7,221 nucleotides of DNA from Akkermansiaceae bacterium (GTDB lineage Bacteria > Verrucomicrobiota > Verrucomicrobiia > Verrucomicrobiales > Akkermansiaceae). Below are positions 1 to 5,953 of the stretch, piece by piece. How positions within the stretch are numbered: the first letter of the stretch is position 1; each line of letters opens with the position of its first letter. Position numbers and translations under genes: made by a program. The notes under the pieces are model-generated. The model was not told the DNA's origin, did no database searches, and saw only the letters and a program-made list of their open reading frames with translations. The stretch is from assembly GCA_029287105.1 (NCBI GenBank), contig JARFRT010000407.1:1-7221 (forward strand). Reading direction: 5' to 3'.

Positions 1-309
1 CGGACGGGCGCCATCATGAACCGCGACGTATTCCGTCCCCGCGGGTAGGAGCGCCAGTCCCGCCGCCACTGAGTCGTGCCGGTCCGCCCCGCCGTCGACG
101 CGGCGAATGATCTTGTTGGAAAATTCAAGGTCAAGAGCGTCAAAGCGCTCCCGGGGGCAGACGACGATGATTTCGGTGACCTCATCGCACCGCACAAATG
201 CCTGGATGCTGTGTTGCAGGACGGGCTTGCCGGCGAGGGGGGCGAGCAGCTTGTCAAAGCCCATACGGCGACTTGATCCTGCGGCGACGATGATGGCAGC
301 TAATTTCAT
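1..309 (-). CDS. ispD: 2-C-methyl-D-erythritol 4-phosphate cytidylyltransferase IspD (partial, C-terminus off the left edge)
   Basis: IspD joins CTP and 2-C-methyl-D-erythritol 4-phosphate to make CDP-methylerythritol, the third step of the non-mevalonate (MEP) isoprenoid pathway in the cytoplasm. Only the first 103 codons are present, out of roughly 230 in the family, and the frame is open to base 1. The N-terminus MKLAAIIVAAGSSRRMG carries the nucleotide-binding AAG-x-x-RRMG motif of cytidylyltransferases, followed by DKLLAPLAGKPVLQHS (residues 19-34), where Lys20 corresponds to the catalytic/CTP-contacting lysine. Residues 73-86 (DGGADRHDSVAAGL) and 95-103 (VAVHDGARP) match the IspD CTP-binding and metal-binding signatures, with Asp99 as the metal-ligand position. 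The ATG at 309 is the natural start because the motif begins at residue 9. No clear Shine-Dalgarno is seen. It lies 47 bases downstream of the yqeY-like gene and is probably cotranscribed with it. The product call is firm; only the truncation limits it. Confidence 0.93.
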   Translation of the reverse strand, partial: MKLAAIIVAAGSSRRMGFDKLLAPLAGKPVLQHSIQAFVRCDEVTEIIVVCPRERFDALDLEFSNKIIRRVDGGADRHDSVAAGLALLPAGTEYVAVHDGARP

Positions 310-356
310 CCGTGTATAGTCCAGGGTGGCTTGAGGGTGGCAGGGTCGGGTGGCAA

Positions 357-812
357 TCAGGAAAGTCGTTTCATGACCTCTTGCGAGAGCTTTTTGCCAT
401 CGGCGCGGCCCCCGGTTTTTTCCTGGAGGAGTTTCATCACCTGTCCCATGTCTTTTTTGCTCTCGGCGCCGGTTTCGGCGATGGATGCCTCCACGGCGGC
501 CACGATTTCCGCATCGCTGAGTGGGGTGGGAAGGTAGGATTCGAGGATGGTGATTTCCTCTTTTTCGTTTTCGGCAAGTTCTGCCCGACCTGCTTTTTCG
601 AATTGTTCGATCGAGTCCTGCCGTTGTTTGATCTGTTTGCGGATGATGTTGATCAGCTCGTTTTCGGGGAGCTCGGTGCCGGCCCCCGCCTTGTCGATGG
701 CGGCATTGGTAATGGCGGATTTAAGGGCGCGCAGGGTGTTGAGGGCCACCTTGTTGCGCTCACGCATGGCGGTTTTCATGCTGGCGGTAATCTGGTCGTT
801 GAGAGATGTCAT
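357..812 (-). CDS. GatB/YqeY domain-containing protein
   Basis: This is a 151-residue protein of the YqeY family, which is related to the C-terminal tRNA-binding domain of the GatB subunit of the tRNA-dependent amidotransferase. The exact job of stand-alone YqeY proteins is not established; a role with tRNA or in translation is usually inferred from the GatB likeness. Family hallmarks are the N-terminal helix with the run NKVALNTLRALKSAI (residues 20-34), the charged middle segment ending in EITILESYLPTPLSDAEI (about residues 86-103), and the C-terminal stretch KKDMGQVMKLL followed by a GGRADGK motif (about residues 118-144). Length is the usual one for the family. It has no signal peptide or membrane segment, so it should be cytoplasmic. 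It starts 33 bases after the stop of the duplicated-domain gene and is followed by ispD, suggesting an operon. Confidence 0.92.
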   Translation of the reverse strand: MTSLNDQITASMKTAMRERNKVALNTLRALKSAITNAAIDKAGAGTELPENELINIIRKQIKQRQDSIEQFEKAGRAELAENEKEEITILESYLPTPLSDAEIVAAVEASIAETGAESKKDMGQVMKLLQEKTGGRADGKKLSQEVMKRLS

Positions 813-845
813 GTTTCTTTGTTGGTTGTGATTGTCAGCGGGATG

Positions 846-1949
846 TTATTTTTTGAGCAAGGGGCCGATTTGCGCCTCCTTGACCGTGGAAATCTTGTTG
901 TTGGAAAGTCCCACGAGGCGGAAGCCTGCATGTGGCTTCGGGGACACAACAACGACCTTGATACCATCGCCGATGCTGATCCTCGAGCTTTTGCCGAGAA
1001 AAATCCACTCGGACTTCTCGCCGCTTGCGGGGTCGGTGTATTGCTTGTGCTCGTTCTTGAGGTTGAGGTCCGCGAGGGAGGACGGCTCCTTGTCATTGTT
1101 GAGCTCTTTGTAAATTCTGTATTTTTTCATCAAGCCGGCGAGGGCACCGGCGGCCGGATGATTGTTGCCTCCGCCACCTTGTGCGGTCGCGCCGTTCTTG
1201 GCCGACTCCACAATTTTGTCGAGGTGCGACTTGATTTGCTCATTTTCAAAACTGATGATGTGACCGTTGTCGAGCCCGCAGGGGCGGATGGCACCGAGGG
1301 GTTCGGGGGTGGCGATGACGACGTGGGAGTCATTTGTTTTCAGCCGGGCACCGAGGTGGCCGATGTAAATCCAGTCGGTTTTTTCGCCTCGGCTGGTGAT
1401 GAATTTTTTACATTCCTCAGGGAGGTCCAGCGCGTCGAGCTTGGCGGGGGCTTTGCCATTGTTGGTTTTTTTGTAGTCAGAGTACTTGGCCAGAATGATG
1501 GCGAGGTGCTTGTTGACCGTGCCGGCGGCATGGGTGACGGCCTGCTTGTAGAGATGCTCGGCAAGTCGGAAGGCGAGGAGCTTCTCGGCCATTTTCATTT
1601 TTTCCTTTTCCGCGTACTTGATCAGGAACGTGATTTGGGGGTCTTTGCTGTTGAGGCTCTTGAGACGTGTCAGTGCGGTCGTATACCTGTCCGGGCGAAC
1701 GACTTCGTCGCGCCTGCGCAGTTTTTTCTCAGTGGCTTTACTGAGCTCGAGAATGCGGGATGACTTCGTGTCCTTGACCATTTTTTCACGGGCGGCACGT
1801 GTCCTTAGCTCGCCCGCCGCCTCGGGATGGGCACGGAAAAAGTCGCGGGCGAAGTCGTCCATCTCTTTTTCCAAGGCATTCTGGCTGGCTGCATGAATAC
1901 TGCCTGAGAGCGCGGCCATGGCCGTGAGGATAAGCAAACTACTTTTCAT
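846..1949 (-). CDS. exported protein of unknown function with a duplicated C-terminal domain
   Basis: I do not recognise a named family for this 367-residue protein. It begins with a probable Sec signal peptide (MKSSLLILTAMAALSGSIHA, cleavage near residue 20), so export is likely. Residues 21-150 are charged, alanine-rich and helical. Residues about 152-246 and 272-367 are two copies of the same domain. Each runs KY-x2-YK-x2-NN-x-K-x-P (residues 155-167 and 276-289), then GEK-x2-W-I (residues 188-194 and 310-316), then a V-V/I-x-x-PxP segment with xRxxGLxN (residues 222-228 and 344-350) and a final short helix. A Gly-rich linker (residues 257-262) separates the copies. The repeat unit recalls small beta-domains seen in verrucomicrobial secreted proteins and pseudopilin-like C-termini, but that is only an impression. 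The frame stays open upstream to a TTG at 2066. I chose the ATG at 1949 because it places the signal peptide at the N-terminus and has GGGGA upstream. Confidence 0.75.
   Translation of the reverse strand: MKSSLLILTAMAALSGSIHAASQNALEKEMDDFARDFFRAHPEAAGELRTRAAREKMVKDTKSSRILELSKATEKKLRRRDEVVRPDRYTTALTRLKSLNSKDPQITFLIKYAEKEKMKMAEKLLAFRLAEHLYKQAVTHAAGTVNKHLAIILAKYSDYKKTNNGKAPAKLDALDLPEECKKFITSRGEKTDWIYIGHLGARLKTNDSHVVIATPEPLGAIRPCGLDNGHIISFENEQIKSHLDKIVESAKNGATAQGGGGNNHPAAGALAGLMKKYRIYKELNNDKEPSSLADLNLKNEHKQYTDPASGEKSEWIFLGKSSRISIGDGIKVVVVSPKPHAGFRLVGLSNNKISTVKEAQIGPLLKK
849..1136 (-). repeat. second copy of the internal domain duplication (protein-level repeat)
   Basis: This encodes residues about 272-367 of the exported protein and ends at its stop codon. 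It keeps the same landmarks as the first copy and carries a DPASGEKSEWIFLG stretch (residues 306-319) where the first copy has TSRGEKTDWIYIG. Confidence 0.7.
1212..1496 (-). repeat. first copy of the internal domain duplication (protein-level repeat)
   Basis: This encodes residues about 152-246 of the exported protein. It aligns along its whole length with residues 272-367, sharing KY, YK, NN, K-x-P, GEK, W-I and GL-x-N positions. Similarity is clear at the protein level only, so the duplication is old. Confidence 0.7.
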
Positions 1950-2062
1950 GCCGATATCATTCCCCGATGCCGTGGCGGGGCAAGGATAGAATAACGATTT
2001 TCGTGCCGGGGGCATGTGCCAGGGCCGTGCCAGCAGTGTTGCCGCAGGGCCCGCCGGGGGAA

Positions 2063-2524
2063 TCAAAGCACATCGAGAATCATCAGTTCGGGTTGCTCCA
2101 GTCGCTCGCCGACATGGCGGCCGAGCAGGCTCTGATAGAGCGGTGCGTCGGGTGAGAGCGTGGTCAGGTCATAGCCCTCATAATCGATGTTGACGCCACC
2201 GGCGCAGGGCGTCAGCAGGTAATAATGAAAATGCCCTTCGTGCTCGGTTTCGACCAGGGCGCCAGGTCCTATCGCGCTGCCAGCCGGGTGGCCGTCGAGT
2301 TGGAGGGACTCAAAGACATGGACCGAATGCGCAAGCTTCTGGCATTGCCCGGCCTGGGCGTCGGCAAGATACGATGCTTCCAGCCCGCGGGTATCATATT
2401 TCCCTTCCGCCTTGGCCTGATCGCCCGTGGCCGCCTCGTGAGTGGCTTTCGCCGCTTCCGTCATGGCGGCGTGTTGCTGCTTGAGATAAGCGGTGATTTG
2501 CCGGACGATTTCCTGTTTGCTCAT
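2063..2524 (-). CDS. GreA/GreB-like transcription elongation factor family protein
   Basis: This 153-residue protein has the two-part layout of Gre factors. Classical Gre factors enter the RNA polymerase secondary channel and stimulate cleavage of backtracked RNA. Residues 1-75 form an N-terminal helical, coiled-coil-like part with the run EGKYDTRGLEASYLADAQ (residues 40-57), which I recall as characteristic of GreA/GreB-related proteins. Residues 84-153 form the C-terminal FKBP-like part, with IGPGALVE, a YYLLTPCAGG segment, and the ending SPDAPLYQSLLGRHVGE (residues 124-140), matching the Gre signature SP-x-A/L-x-x-LLG-x-x-VGD. Whether the acidic residues that hold the catalytic Mg2+ at the coil tip are retained cannot be judged without an alignment, although acidic residues E40, D44 and E49 lie there. 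The open frame extends upstream to 2719 through the 8-bp repeat and the zinc-ribbon gene. The ATG at 2524 is preferred because homology begins there. It could instead be a Gre-like protein with a regulatory role of its own. Confidence 0.75.
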   Translation of the reverse strand: MSKQEIVRQITAYLKQQHAAMTEAAKATHEAATGDQAKAEGKYDTRGLEASYLADAQAGQCQKLAHSVHVFESLQLDGHPAGSAIGPGALVETEHEGHFHYYLLTPCAGGVNIDYEGYDLTTLSPDAPLYQSLLGRHVGERLEQPELMILDVL

Positions 2525-2538
2525 CCGGTGTGATGGGG

Positions 2539-2594
2539 AGTCCTGAAGTCTTGAAGTCCTGAAGTCCTGAAGTCGGGAAGTCGGGAAGTCGGGG
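2539..2594. repeat. 8-bp tandem repeat, seven units
   Basis: Seven consecutive 8-bp units occur between the zinc-ribbon and Gre-like genes: AGTCCTGA, AGTCTTGA, AGTCCTGA, AGTCCTGA, AGTCGGGA, AGTCGGGA and AGTCGGGG. The core AGTC is invariant, and the second half switches from CTGA to GGGA part-way through. It lies 15 bases upstream of the Gre-like start codon, inside the probable transcript. Confidence 0.9.
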
Positions 2595-2604
2595 GAGAGG
2601 CCGA

Positions 2605-2838
2605 TTAGATGAGGTCCTCTGCGGTGACGGACGTCTGTTCCCGGCAGCCGAGCCAGACCGCTTGATCGACGACGCGTGACGCTTCGTTGTCGAAACGGTA
2701 GCCGTGGCAATTCGGACAAATGATCGTTCCCGAGCCTACGATCGAGTCGCAGCCCTCACAGACCTTGTAATTGCCGGGGTTGTTGGCAATCTCCTTGGCC
2801 TTTTCGATACGGGATTGTTGGTGTGGAATGGATGTCAT
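2605..2838 (-). CDS. small zinc-ribbon protein
   Basis: This is a 77-residue protein with a four-cysteine zinc ribbon: CEGC at residues 27-30 and CPNC at residues 41-44, that is CX2C-X10-CX2C, followed by HGYRFD. Such a site normally binds one Zn2+ and mediates contact with nucleic acid or protein. The partner here is unknown. The N-terminal 25 residues are polar and helical, and there is no signal peptide, so it should be cytoplasmic. The frame could begin at a TTG five codons earlier (2853). The ATG at 2838 is preferred as the ordinary start codon, though neither has a clear ribosome-binding site. It lies 80 bases upstream of the Gre-like gene and downstream of the rpsT terminator, so it may be the first gene of the five-gene run. 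The structural call is firm; the function is unknown. Confidence 0.8.
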   Translation of the reverse strand: MTSIPHQQSRIEKAKEIANNPGNYKVCEGCDSIVGSGTIICPNCHGYRFDNEASRVVDQAVWLGCREQTSVTAEDLI

Positions 2839-2894
2839 CTTTGTAGTAACCAATAAATCGGGATACGGTCTTGTCTACCAAAAAGTATGTCTGT

Positions 2895-2908
2895 AACCCG
2901 TGCGGGTT
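2895..2908. promoter_or_regulatory. short inverted repeat upstream of the zinc-ribbon gene
   Basis: The sequence AACCCG-TG-CGGGTT has 6-bp arms around a 2-base centre, and looser GTAT/ATAC matches flank it at 2885-2888 and 2913-2916. It sits between the rpsT terminator and the zinc-ribbon start, where an operator would be expected. It could equally be a second hairpin belonging to the terminator region. Confidence 0.25.
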
Positions 2909-2916
2909 GGGGATAC

Positions 2917-2951
2917 AAAAATGCGGCACCGCATGACGGAGCCGCATTTTT
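2917..2951 (-). terminator. intrinsic terminator after rpsT
   Basis: An 11-bp perfect stem pairs AAAAATGCGGC (2917-2927) with GCCGCATTTTT (2941-2951) around a 13-base loop. Read on the minus strand, the GC-rich part of the stem ends in a T run, as expected for Rho-independent termination 42 bases past the rpsT stop. The symmetric A/T ends would let it work in both directions. A weaker hairpin (2966-2986, GAAAGCC/GGCTTTC) lies just before it. Confidence 0.8.
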
Positions 2952-2992
2952 AAAACCTGGATGATGAAAGCCGCGGTCCGGCTTTCTTGCGG

Positions 2993-3250
2993 CTAGCCTT
3001 TGACGTGTTTGTTCGTCTTGCTTTTGATGTTAGCAGCCTTGTTTCTGTGGATGATGTTGTTCTTGGCGCATTTGTCCACAGCGGAGCTGAACTCGGAGAA
3101 TGATTTCTGAGCTGCCTCCTTGTCGCCTGCTTCAGCGGCGCTGAGTGTCTTCTTGCGAAGTGTCTTCATGCGACTGGTGAGGGTCTTGTTGTGTGCGGTG
3201 CGGGTCTCGGTTTGGCGGACGCGCTTGAGAGCTGATTTGGAATTGGCCAT
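2993..3250 (-). CDS. rpsT: 30S ribosomal protein bS20
   Basis: bS20 binds 16S rRNA in the body of the 30S subunit and helps its assembly. The 85-residue product is close to the usual length (87 in E. coli). It has the conserved start MANSKSALKRVRQTETR, the basic helices RMKTLRKKTLSAAEAGDKEAA (in two parts, about residues 27-47) and the family ending KNNIIHRNKAANIKSKTNKH (residues 64-83). The frame is open upstream to 3328, but the 26 extra residues are not family-like. The ATG at 3250 begins at the conserved MANSKSA and is the right start. There is no Shine-Dalgarno in the 25 bases before it. It appears to be a single-gene unit: 240 non-coding bases lie upstream and an intrinsic terminator lies downstream. 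I see no promoter I would defend in those 240 bases. Confidence 0.97.
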   Translation of the reverse strand: MANSKSALKRVRQTETRTAHNKTLTSRMKTLRKKTLSAAEAGDKEAAQKSFSEFSSAVDKCAKNNIIHRNKAANIKSKTNKHVKG

Positions 3251-3490
3251 GGGTTGACTGAGTTGAGAATGGTGCGTTACTTGGGGGGAATTCTGCTTCG
3301 GGGCGGCGAAACTACTCGTTTGTGCCACCCTGTCACGCTTGATGGTCAGGAAAATGTTATGTTTTCCCGTAATATTTCGACCGGAGAGGGGGAATTCGTC
3401 TTCGTTCCCGTCGTTTTGCCTGGATAAACGGATATCGGATTGCTGTCACGTTCAGGGCCATGCCGGGAATTTTTTAAGCTTGTGGGGCAG

Positions 3491-4141
3491 TTAACTCCCT
3501 GCGGCTGGCAGATACCTTACATCTCTGGTGGCGTAGGCCTTGCCTGCGTTGGTGCGTGCGAGCGACCCACGGATGATGTTCACTCCGGAACCGACCGCGA
3601 GCCGGCGGTAGAGATCGATGACATCACGCGATTTCATGCGGATGCAGCCGTAGCTCGCCGGTTGGCCGATATTGCGTTCCTCCGGGGTGCCGTGAATGTA
3701 GATGAGGCGGGCGTAGGTGTTGCTGTTTTTTGATTGTTTGCCACGCAGCCAGATGATCCGGCTGACGATGGGGTCGCGGCCCGGGGCATTGGGTTTGATA
3801 ACCTCGCCGGTGCGACGGCGGCTTTTGAATACGGCGCCGGACGGGGCCCCTCCACCGATTTTCCGGGCGACCTCCATCTGGCCGAGCGGTGTGTATTTAC
3901 TCCCTCTGCGACTGCCTACCCCGAACTTGGATGTCGAAACCGCGTAGTTTTTGACGGGGGCTCCGTCGCGGACGAGTAGCATTTTCTGATCTTTGACGCT
4001 GATGATGACGCCGTTGCGCGGATCGCTGTTGCCACAACTGGCCAGGGTCAGCACGGCGGCAACGGCCGCCAGGGCTGTCAGACTGCGTCCGGGCACGCGC
4101 AGTAAGGCCTCCTGAAAGTGTGGATTAAAAAAGTAGAGCAT
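3491..4141 (-). CDS. L,D-transpeptidase (YkuD family) lipoprotein
   Basis: Enzymes of this family use a catalytic cysteine to make 3-3 crosslinks in peptidoglycan or to attach proteins to it. The 216-residue product has an N-terminal hydrophobic segment ending in LASC (Cys36), a lipobox, so it is probably anchored in a membrane facing the periplasm. The YkuD domain covers about residues 43-191. It includes KYTPLGQM (82-89), and the catalytic block has His150-Gly151 followed by PASYGCIRM (161-169) with nucleophile Cys166 and Arg168. This matches the HG-x(n)-S-x-GC-I-R signature. The ATG at 4141 lacks a ribosome-binding site and gives a long 35-residue leader. A GTG at 4096 (residue 16) has AGGAGG 11 bases upstream and would give a normal 20-residue lipoprotein leader, so it may be the true start. 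The gene begins 41 bases after the glycosyltransferase stop, suggesting cotranscription. The short tail (192-216) is basic and unremarkable. Confidence 0.9.
   Translation of the reverse strand: MLYFFNPHFQEALLRVPGRSLTALAAVAAVLTLASCGNSDPRNGVIISVKDQKMLLVRDGAPVKNYAVSTSKFGVGSRRGSKYTPLGQMEVARKIGGGAPSGAVFKSRRRTGEVIKPNAPGRDPIVSRIIWLRGKQSKNSNTYARLIYIHGTPEERNIGQPASYGCIRMKSRDVIDLYRRLAVGSGVNIIRGSLARTNAGKAYATRDVRYLPAAGS
4108..4113 (-). promoter_or_regulatory. Shine-Dalgarno AGGAGG before an alternative GTG start
   Basis: On the minus strand a perfect AGGAGG lies 11 bases before the in-frame GTG at 4094-4096 of the L,D-transpeptidase gene. Other genes in the window mostly lack such a site, which makes it notable. 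The spacing is slightly long. Using it would shorten the protein to 201 residues and put Arg at position 4 and the lipobox Cys at position 21. Confidence 0.4.
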
Positions 4142-4182
4142 TGTGGCTCATACTACCAAACGAGGGGCTCTCGCACAAGCTT

Positions 4183-5694
4183 CTACTTTTTATCGACCTT
4201 TTCCGCAGCGCGGGAGGCGAATACAGCGGGAAGCTGCTGGCCGAGCGAGCTGAGGGACGTGTAGAAGAAGCCGACCGGGAACGGCATCAGCAGCACGGCG
4301 GCGATCCAGTTGCCGGTGAGGGCATTGTCGACCACCACCACGGTGAAAAACAGGCCGAAGGCGAGTTCCACGAAAGGAGTGAGCGATTTGATCGCCTTGT
4401 AGCGGCTTTTTTTCCACGAGGCTTTCTTTTCCTCCTTATTGCCGTTGATCCCGTATTTCGGGGTCCGGACGAAGCCGCTTTCGTGGTTGAAGACGGCTTC
4501 GAGCACGGCCTTGGCATTGTTGACGGACATGCCGATGCCGAGGGCGAGCAGGAGGGGAAGGTAGAGGATGTCCTTGAGCCAGGTGTCAGGGCGGAGCGCC
4601 TTTTGGCTGGTGATGTAGAACATGGCGACCGATACGCTGCCGAAGAAAAAGATCGGGAAGTTGAGCAGATGCTCGGAAATTCCGTTGTCGGCAAACCAGG
4701 TGACGCCGCTGTGTTGCTTCGGCCAGATCAGGAAAAGCAGGGCGAAGAGGGCGAGGTAGGCGAAGTTGGAGGTCAGGTGCGCAGTGGCCTCGAGCTTGCA
4801 ATAGAGCGGGGCCTTGCTCTTCCAGATGTCGATGAGGCACTTTTTACAGACCTGGATCGAGCCTTTGGTCCAGCGGTGCTGCTGGCTTTTGAAGCCTTCC
4901 ATATCGACGGGAAGTTCGGCGGGGGTGGTCACGTCGTTCAGGAAGATGAACTTCCAGCCCTTGAGCTGGGCACGGTAGCTGAGGTCCATATCCTCGGTGA
5001 GGGTGTCGTGTTCCCAGCCGCCGGCGTCGGCGATACAGGACTTGCGCCAGATGCCGGCAGTACCGTTGAAGGTGAAGAAGCGACCACTGCGGTTACGGGC
5101 GGTTTGCTCGAGCTCCAGATGGCCGTCGAGGAACATCGCCTGCACCCGGGTCAGGGCGTTGAAGGTCCGGTTGATGTGTTCCCAGCGCGTCTGGATCATG
5201 CCGATCTTGTCGTCGGTGAAGTAGTGGATGATTTTCTTGAGGACGTCAGGGGTGGGGACGAAGTCGGAGTCGAGAATGAAGAGATACTCGCCTTTGGCTG
5301 TTTCCGTGCCGTTTTCAAGGGCCCCGGCCTTGTAGCCAGTGCGGTCGGTGCGGTGGACGTGCTCGGCATCAAACCCGCGATCGATGAGTTTGGCGACTTC
5401 CTCCTGACAGATTTGCGTGGTTTCGTCGGTCGAATCGTCAAGCACCTGGATCTGAAGCTTGTCCTGGGGGTAGTCGAGGTTGGATACGGAATCGAGCAGA
5501 CGCTCCATCACGTGCATTTCGTTGTAACAGGGGAGCTGCACGGTCACCAGCGGCAGGTCCGTGAACAGAGCCTTCGGCTCAGGTCGCTTGCGCGAGTGCT
5601 TCAAATAGAGTGTGACAATCATCAGCCGGTGGAATCCGTAGCCGGAAAGACAGATGAGGACGAGAAAGTAGAGTGTGTACCAGAGCCATTCCAT
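4183..5694 (-). CDS. membrane glycosyltransferase family 2 (cellulose/mannan synthase-like)
   Basis: This 503-residue processive-type GT2 enzyme is likely to polymerise a beta-linked polysaccharide from a nucleotide sugar at the cytoplasmic membrane. A hydrophobic N-terminal helix (residues about 4-28) precedes the GT-A domain (about 48-280). The domain shows PCYNE (55-59), LDDSTDET (85-92), the UDP-sugar/metal DSD (142-144), FNGTAGIWR (209-217), TEDMDLSYR (233-241) with the catalytic-base acidic residues, and Q-Q-H-R-W (271-275), the QxxRW motif of processive synthases. Membrane segments follow at about 305-325, 345-362, 373-395, 441-458 and 461-480. The GFVRTPKYG segment (407-415) between them resembles that of plant CslA/CslC and bacterial mannan-synthase-like enzymes. 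There is no PilZ domain, unlike BcsA, so direct cyclic-di-GMP control through this protein is not expected. The sugar and product cannot be told from sequence. The L,D-transpeptidase gene follows at 41 bases. Confidence 0.9.
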   Translation of the reverse strand: MEWLWYTLYFLVLICLSGYGFHRLMIVTLYLKHSRKRPEPKALFTDLPLVTVQLPCYNEMHVMERLLDSVSNLDYPQDKLQIQVLDDSTDETTQICQEEVAKLIDRGFDAEHVHRTDRTGYKAGALENGTETAKGEYLFILDSDFVPTPDVLKKIIHYFTDDKIGMIQTRWEHINRTFNALTRVQAMFLDGHLELEQTARNRSGRFFTFNGTAGIWRKSCIADAGGWEHDTLTEDMDLSYRAQLKGWKFIFLNDVTTPAELPVDMEGFKSQQHRWTKGSIQVCKKCLIDIWKSKAPLYCKLEATAHLTSNFAYLALFALLFLIWPKQHSGVTWFADNGISEHLLNFPIFFFGSVSVAMFYITSQKALRPDTWLKDILYLPLLLALGIGMSVNNAKAVLEAVFNHESGFVRTPKYGINGNKEEKKASWKKSRYKAIKSLTPFVELAFGLFFTVVVVDNALTGNWIAAVLLMPFPVGFFYTSLSSLGQQLPAVFASRAAEKVDKK

Positions 5695-5783
5695 GATTGT
5701 AGTGGGGTAAGTGGGGGTGAGAAGGGGAAATTGGGAGGATGAAGAAAACGTGGCGGATGACGTCCTTCGTAAGAGGGTCGCGG

Positions 5784-5812
5784 TTAGTGCCAGAAATCTT
5801 AAGTTTTGTCAA
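5784..5812 (-). promoter_or_regulatory. candidate sigma-70-type promoter for the glycosyltransferase gene
   Basis: On the minus strand a perfect TTGACA (plus positions 5807-5812) is followed after exactly 17 bases by CACTAA (5784-5789), a weak -10 box. Transcription from here would give a leader of roughly 80 bases before the ATG at 5694. The -35 match and spacing are good; the -10 match is poor. Confidence 0.4.
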
Positions 5813-5887
5813 GCATCGATCTTGGCATCTTGTGCTAGAGGTCAGTTGGGTGGGCAGGCTGTCAGGGCATGGAGGACGGCGTGTTGG

Positions 5888-5926
5888 AAAAAAGGGGGGT
5901 GCCGCGTCGAAACACGGCACCCCCCC
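5888..5926 (-). terminator. intrinsic terminator after the glycine-zipper gene
   Basis: A very stable 11-bp stem pairs GGGGGGTGCCG (5894-5904) with CGGCACCCCCC (5915-5925) around a 10-base loop. On the minus strand it is followed directly by six T residues (plus 5888-5893). It lies about 30 bases after the stop of the lipoprotein gene, separating that gene from the glycosyltransferase transcript. Confidence 0.9.
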
Positions 5927-5953
5927 TGTAGGCTTTTGTAATGTGAGCGAGGT

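Noticed and set aside
312..1763. Plus-strand open frame of 483 codons
   Set aside because: It runs antisense across the yqeY-like gene and most of the duplicated-domain gene, with low-complexity Gly/Phe/Val composition and no domain signal.
1961..1979. CCCCG/CGGGG hairpin just upstream of the duplicated-domain gene as a riboswitch or translational switch
   Set aside because: Only a 5-bp stem is seen, with no recognisable riboswitch architecture. GC-rich chance pairing is likely.
2525..2719. N-terminal extension of the Gre-like frame to 2719
   Set aside because: The extra 65 residues are translated from the 8-bp repeat and the antisense-frame overlap with the zinc-ribbon gene. The homologous sequence starts at the ATG at 2524.
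3251..3328. Longer start for rpsT at 3328
   Set aside because: bS20 begins with the conserved MANSKSA, which is encoded from 3250. The upstream 26 residues are unlike the family.
4141..5742. Plus-strand open frame of 533 codons
   Set aside because: It is antisense to the whole glycosyltransferase gene. Its protein shows no family motifs and is rich in Glu, Gly, Val and Asp as expected from reverse-complement codon bias.
5579..5920. Minus-strand ORF of 113 codons upstream of and overlapping the glycosyltransferase gene
   Set aside because: It overlaps the glycosyltransferase start in another frame, runs through a candidate promoter and terminator, and has Pro/Ser/Arg-rich composition typical of non-coding sequence.
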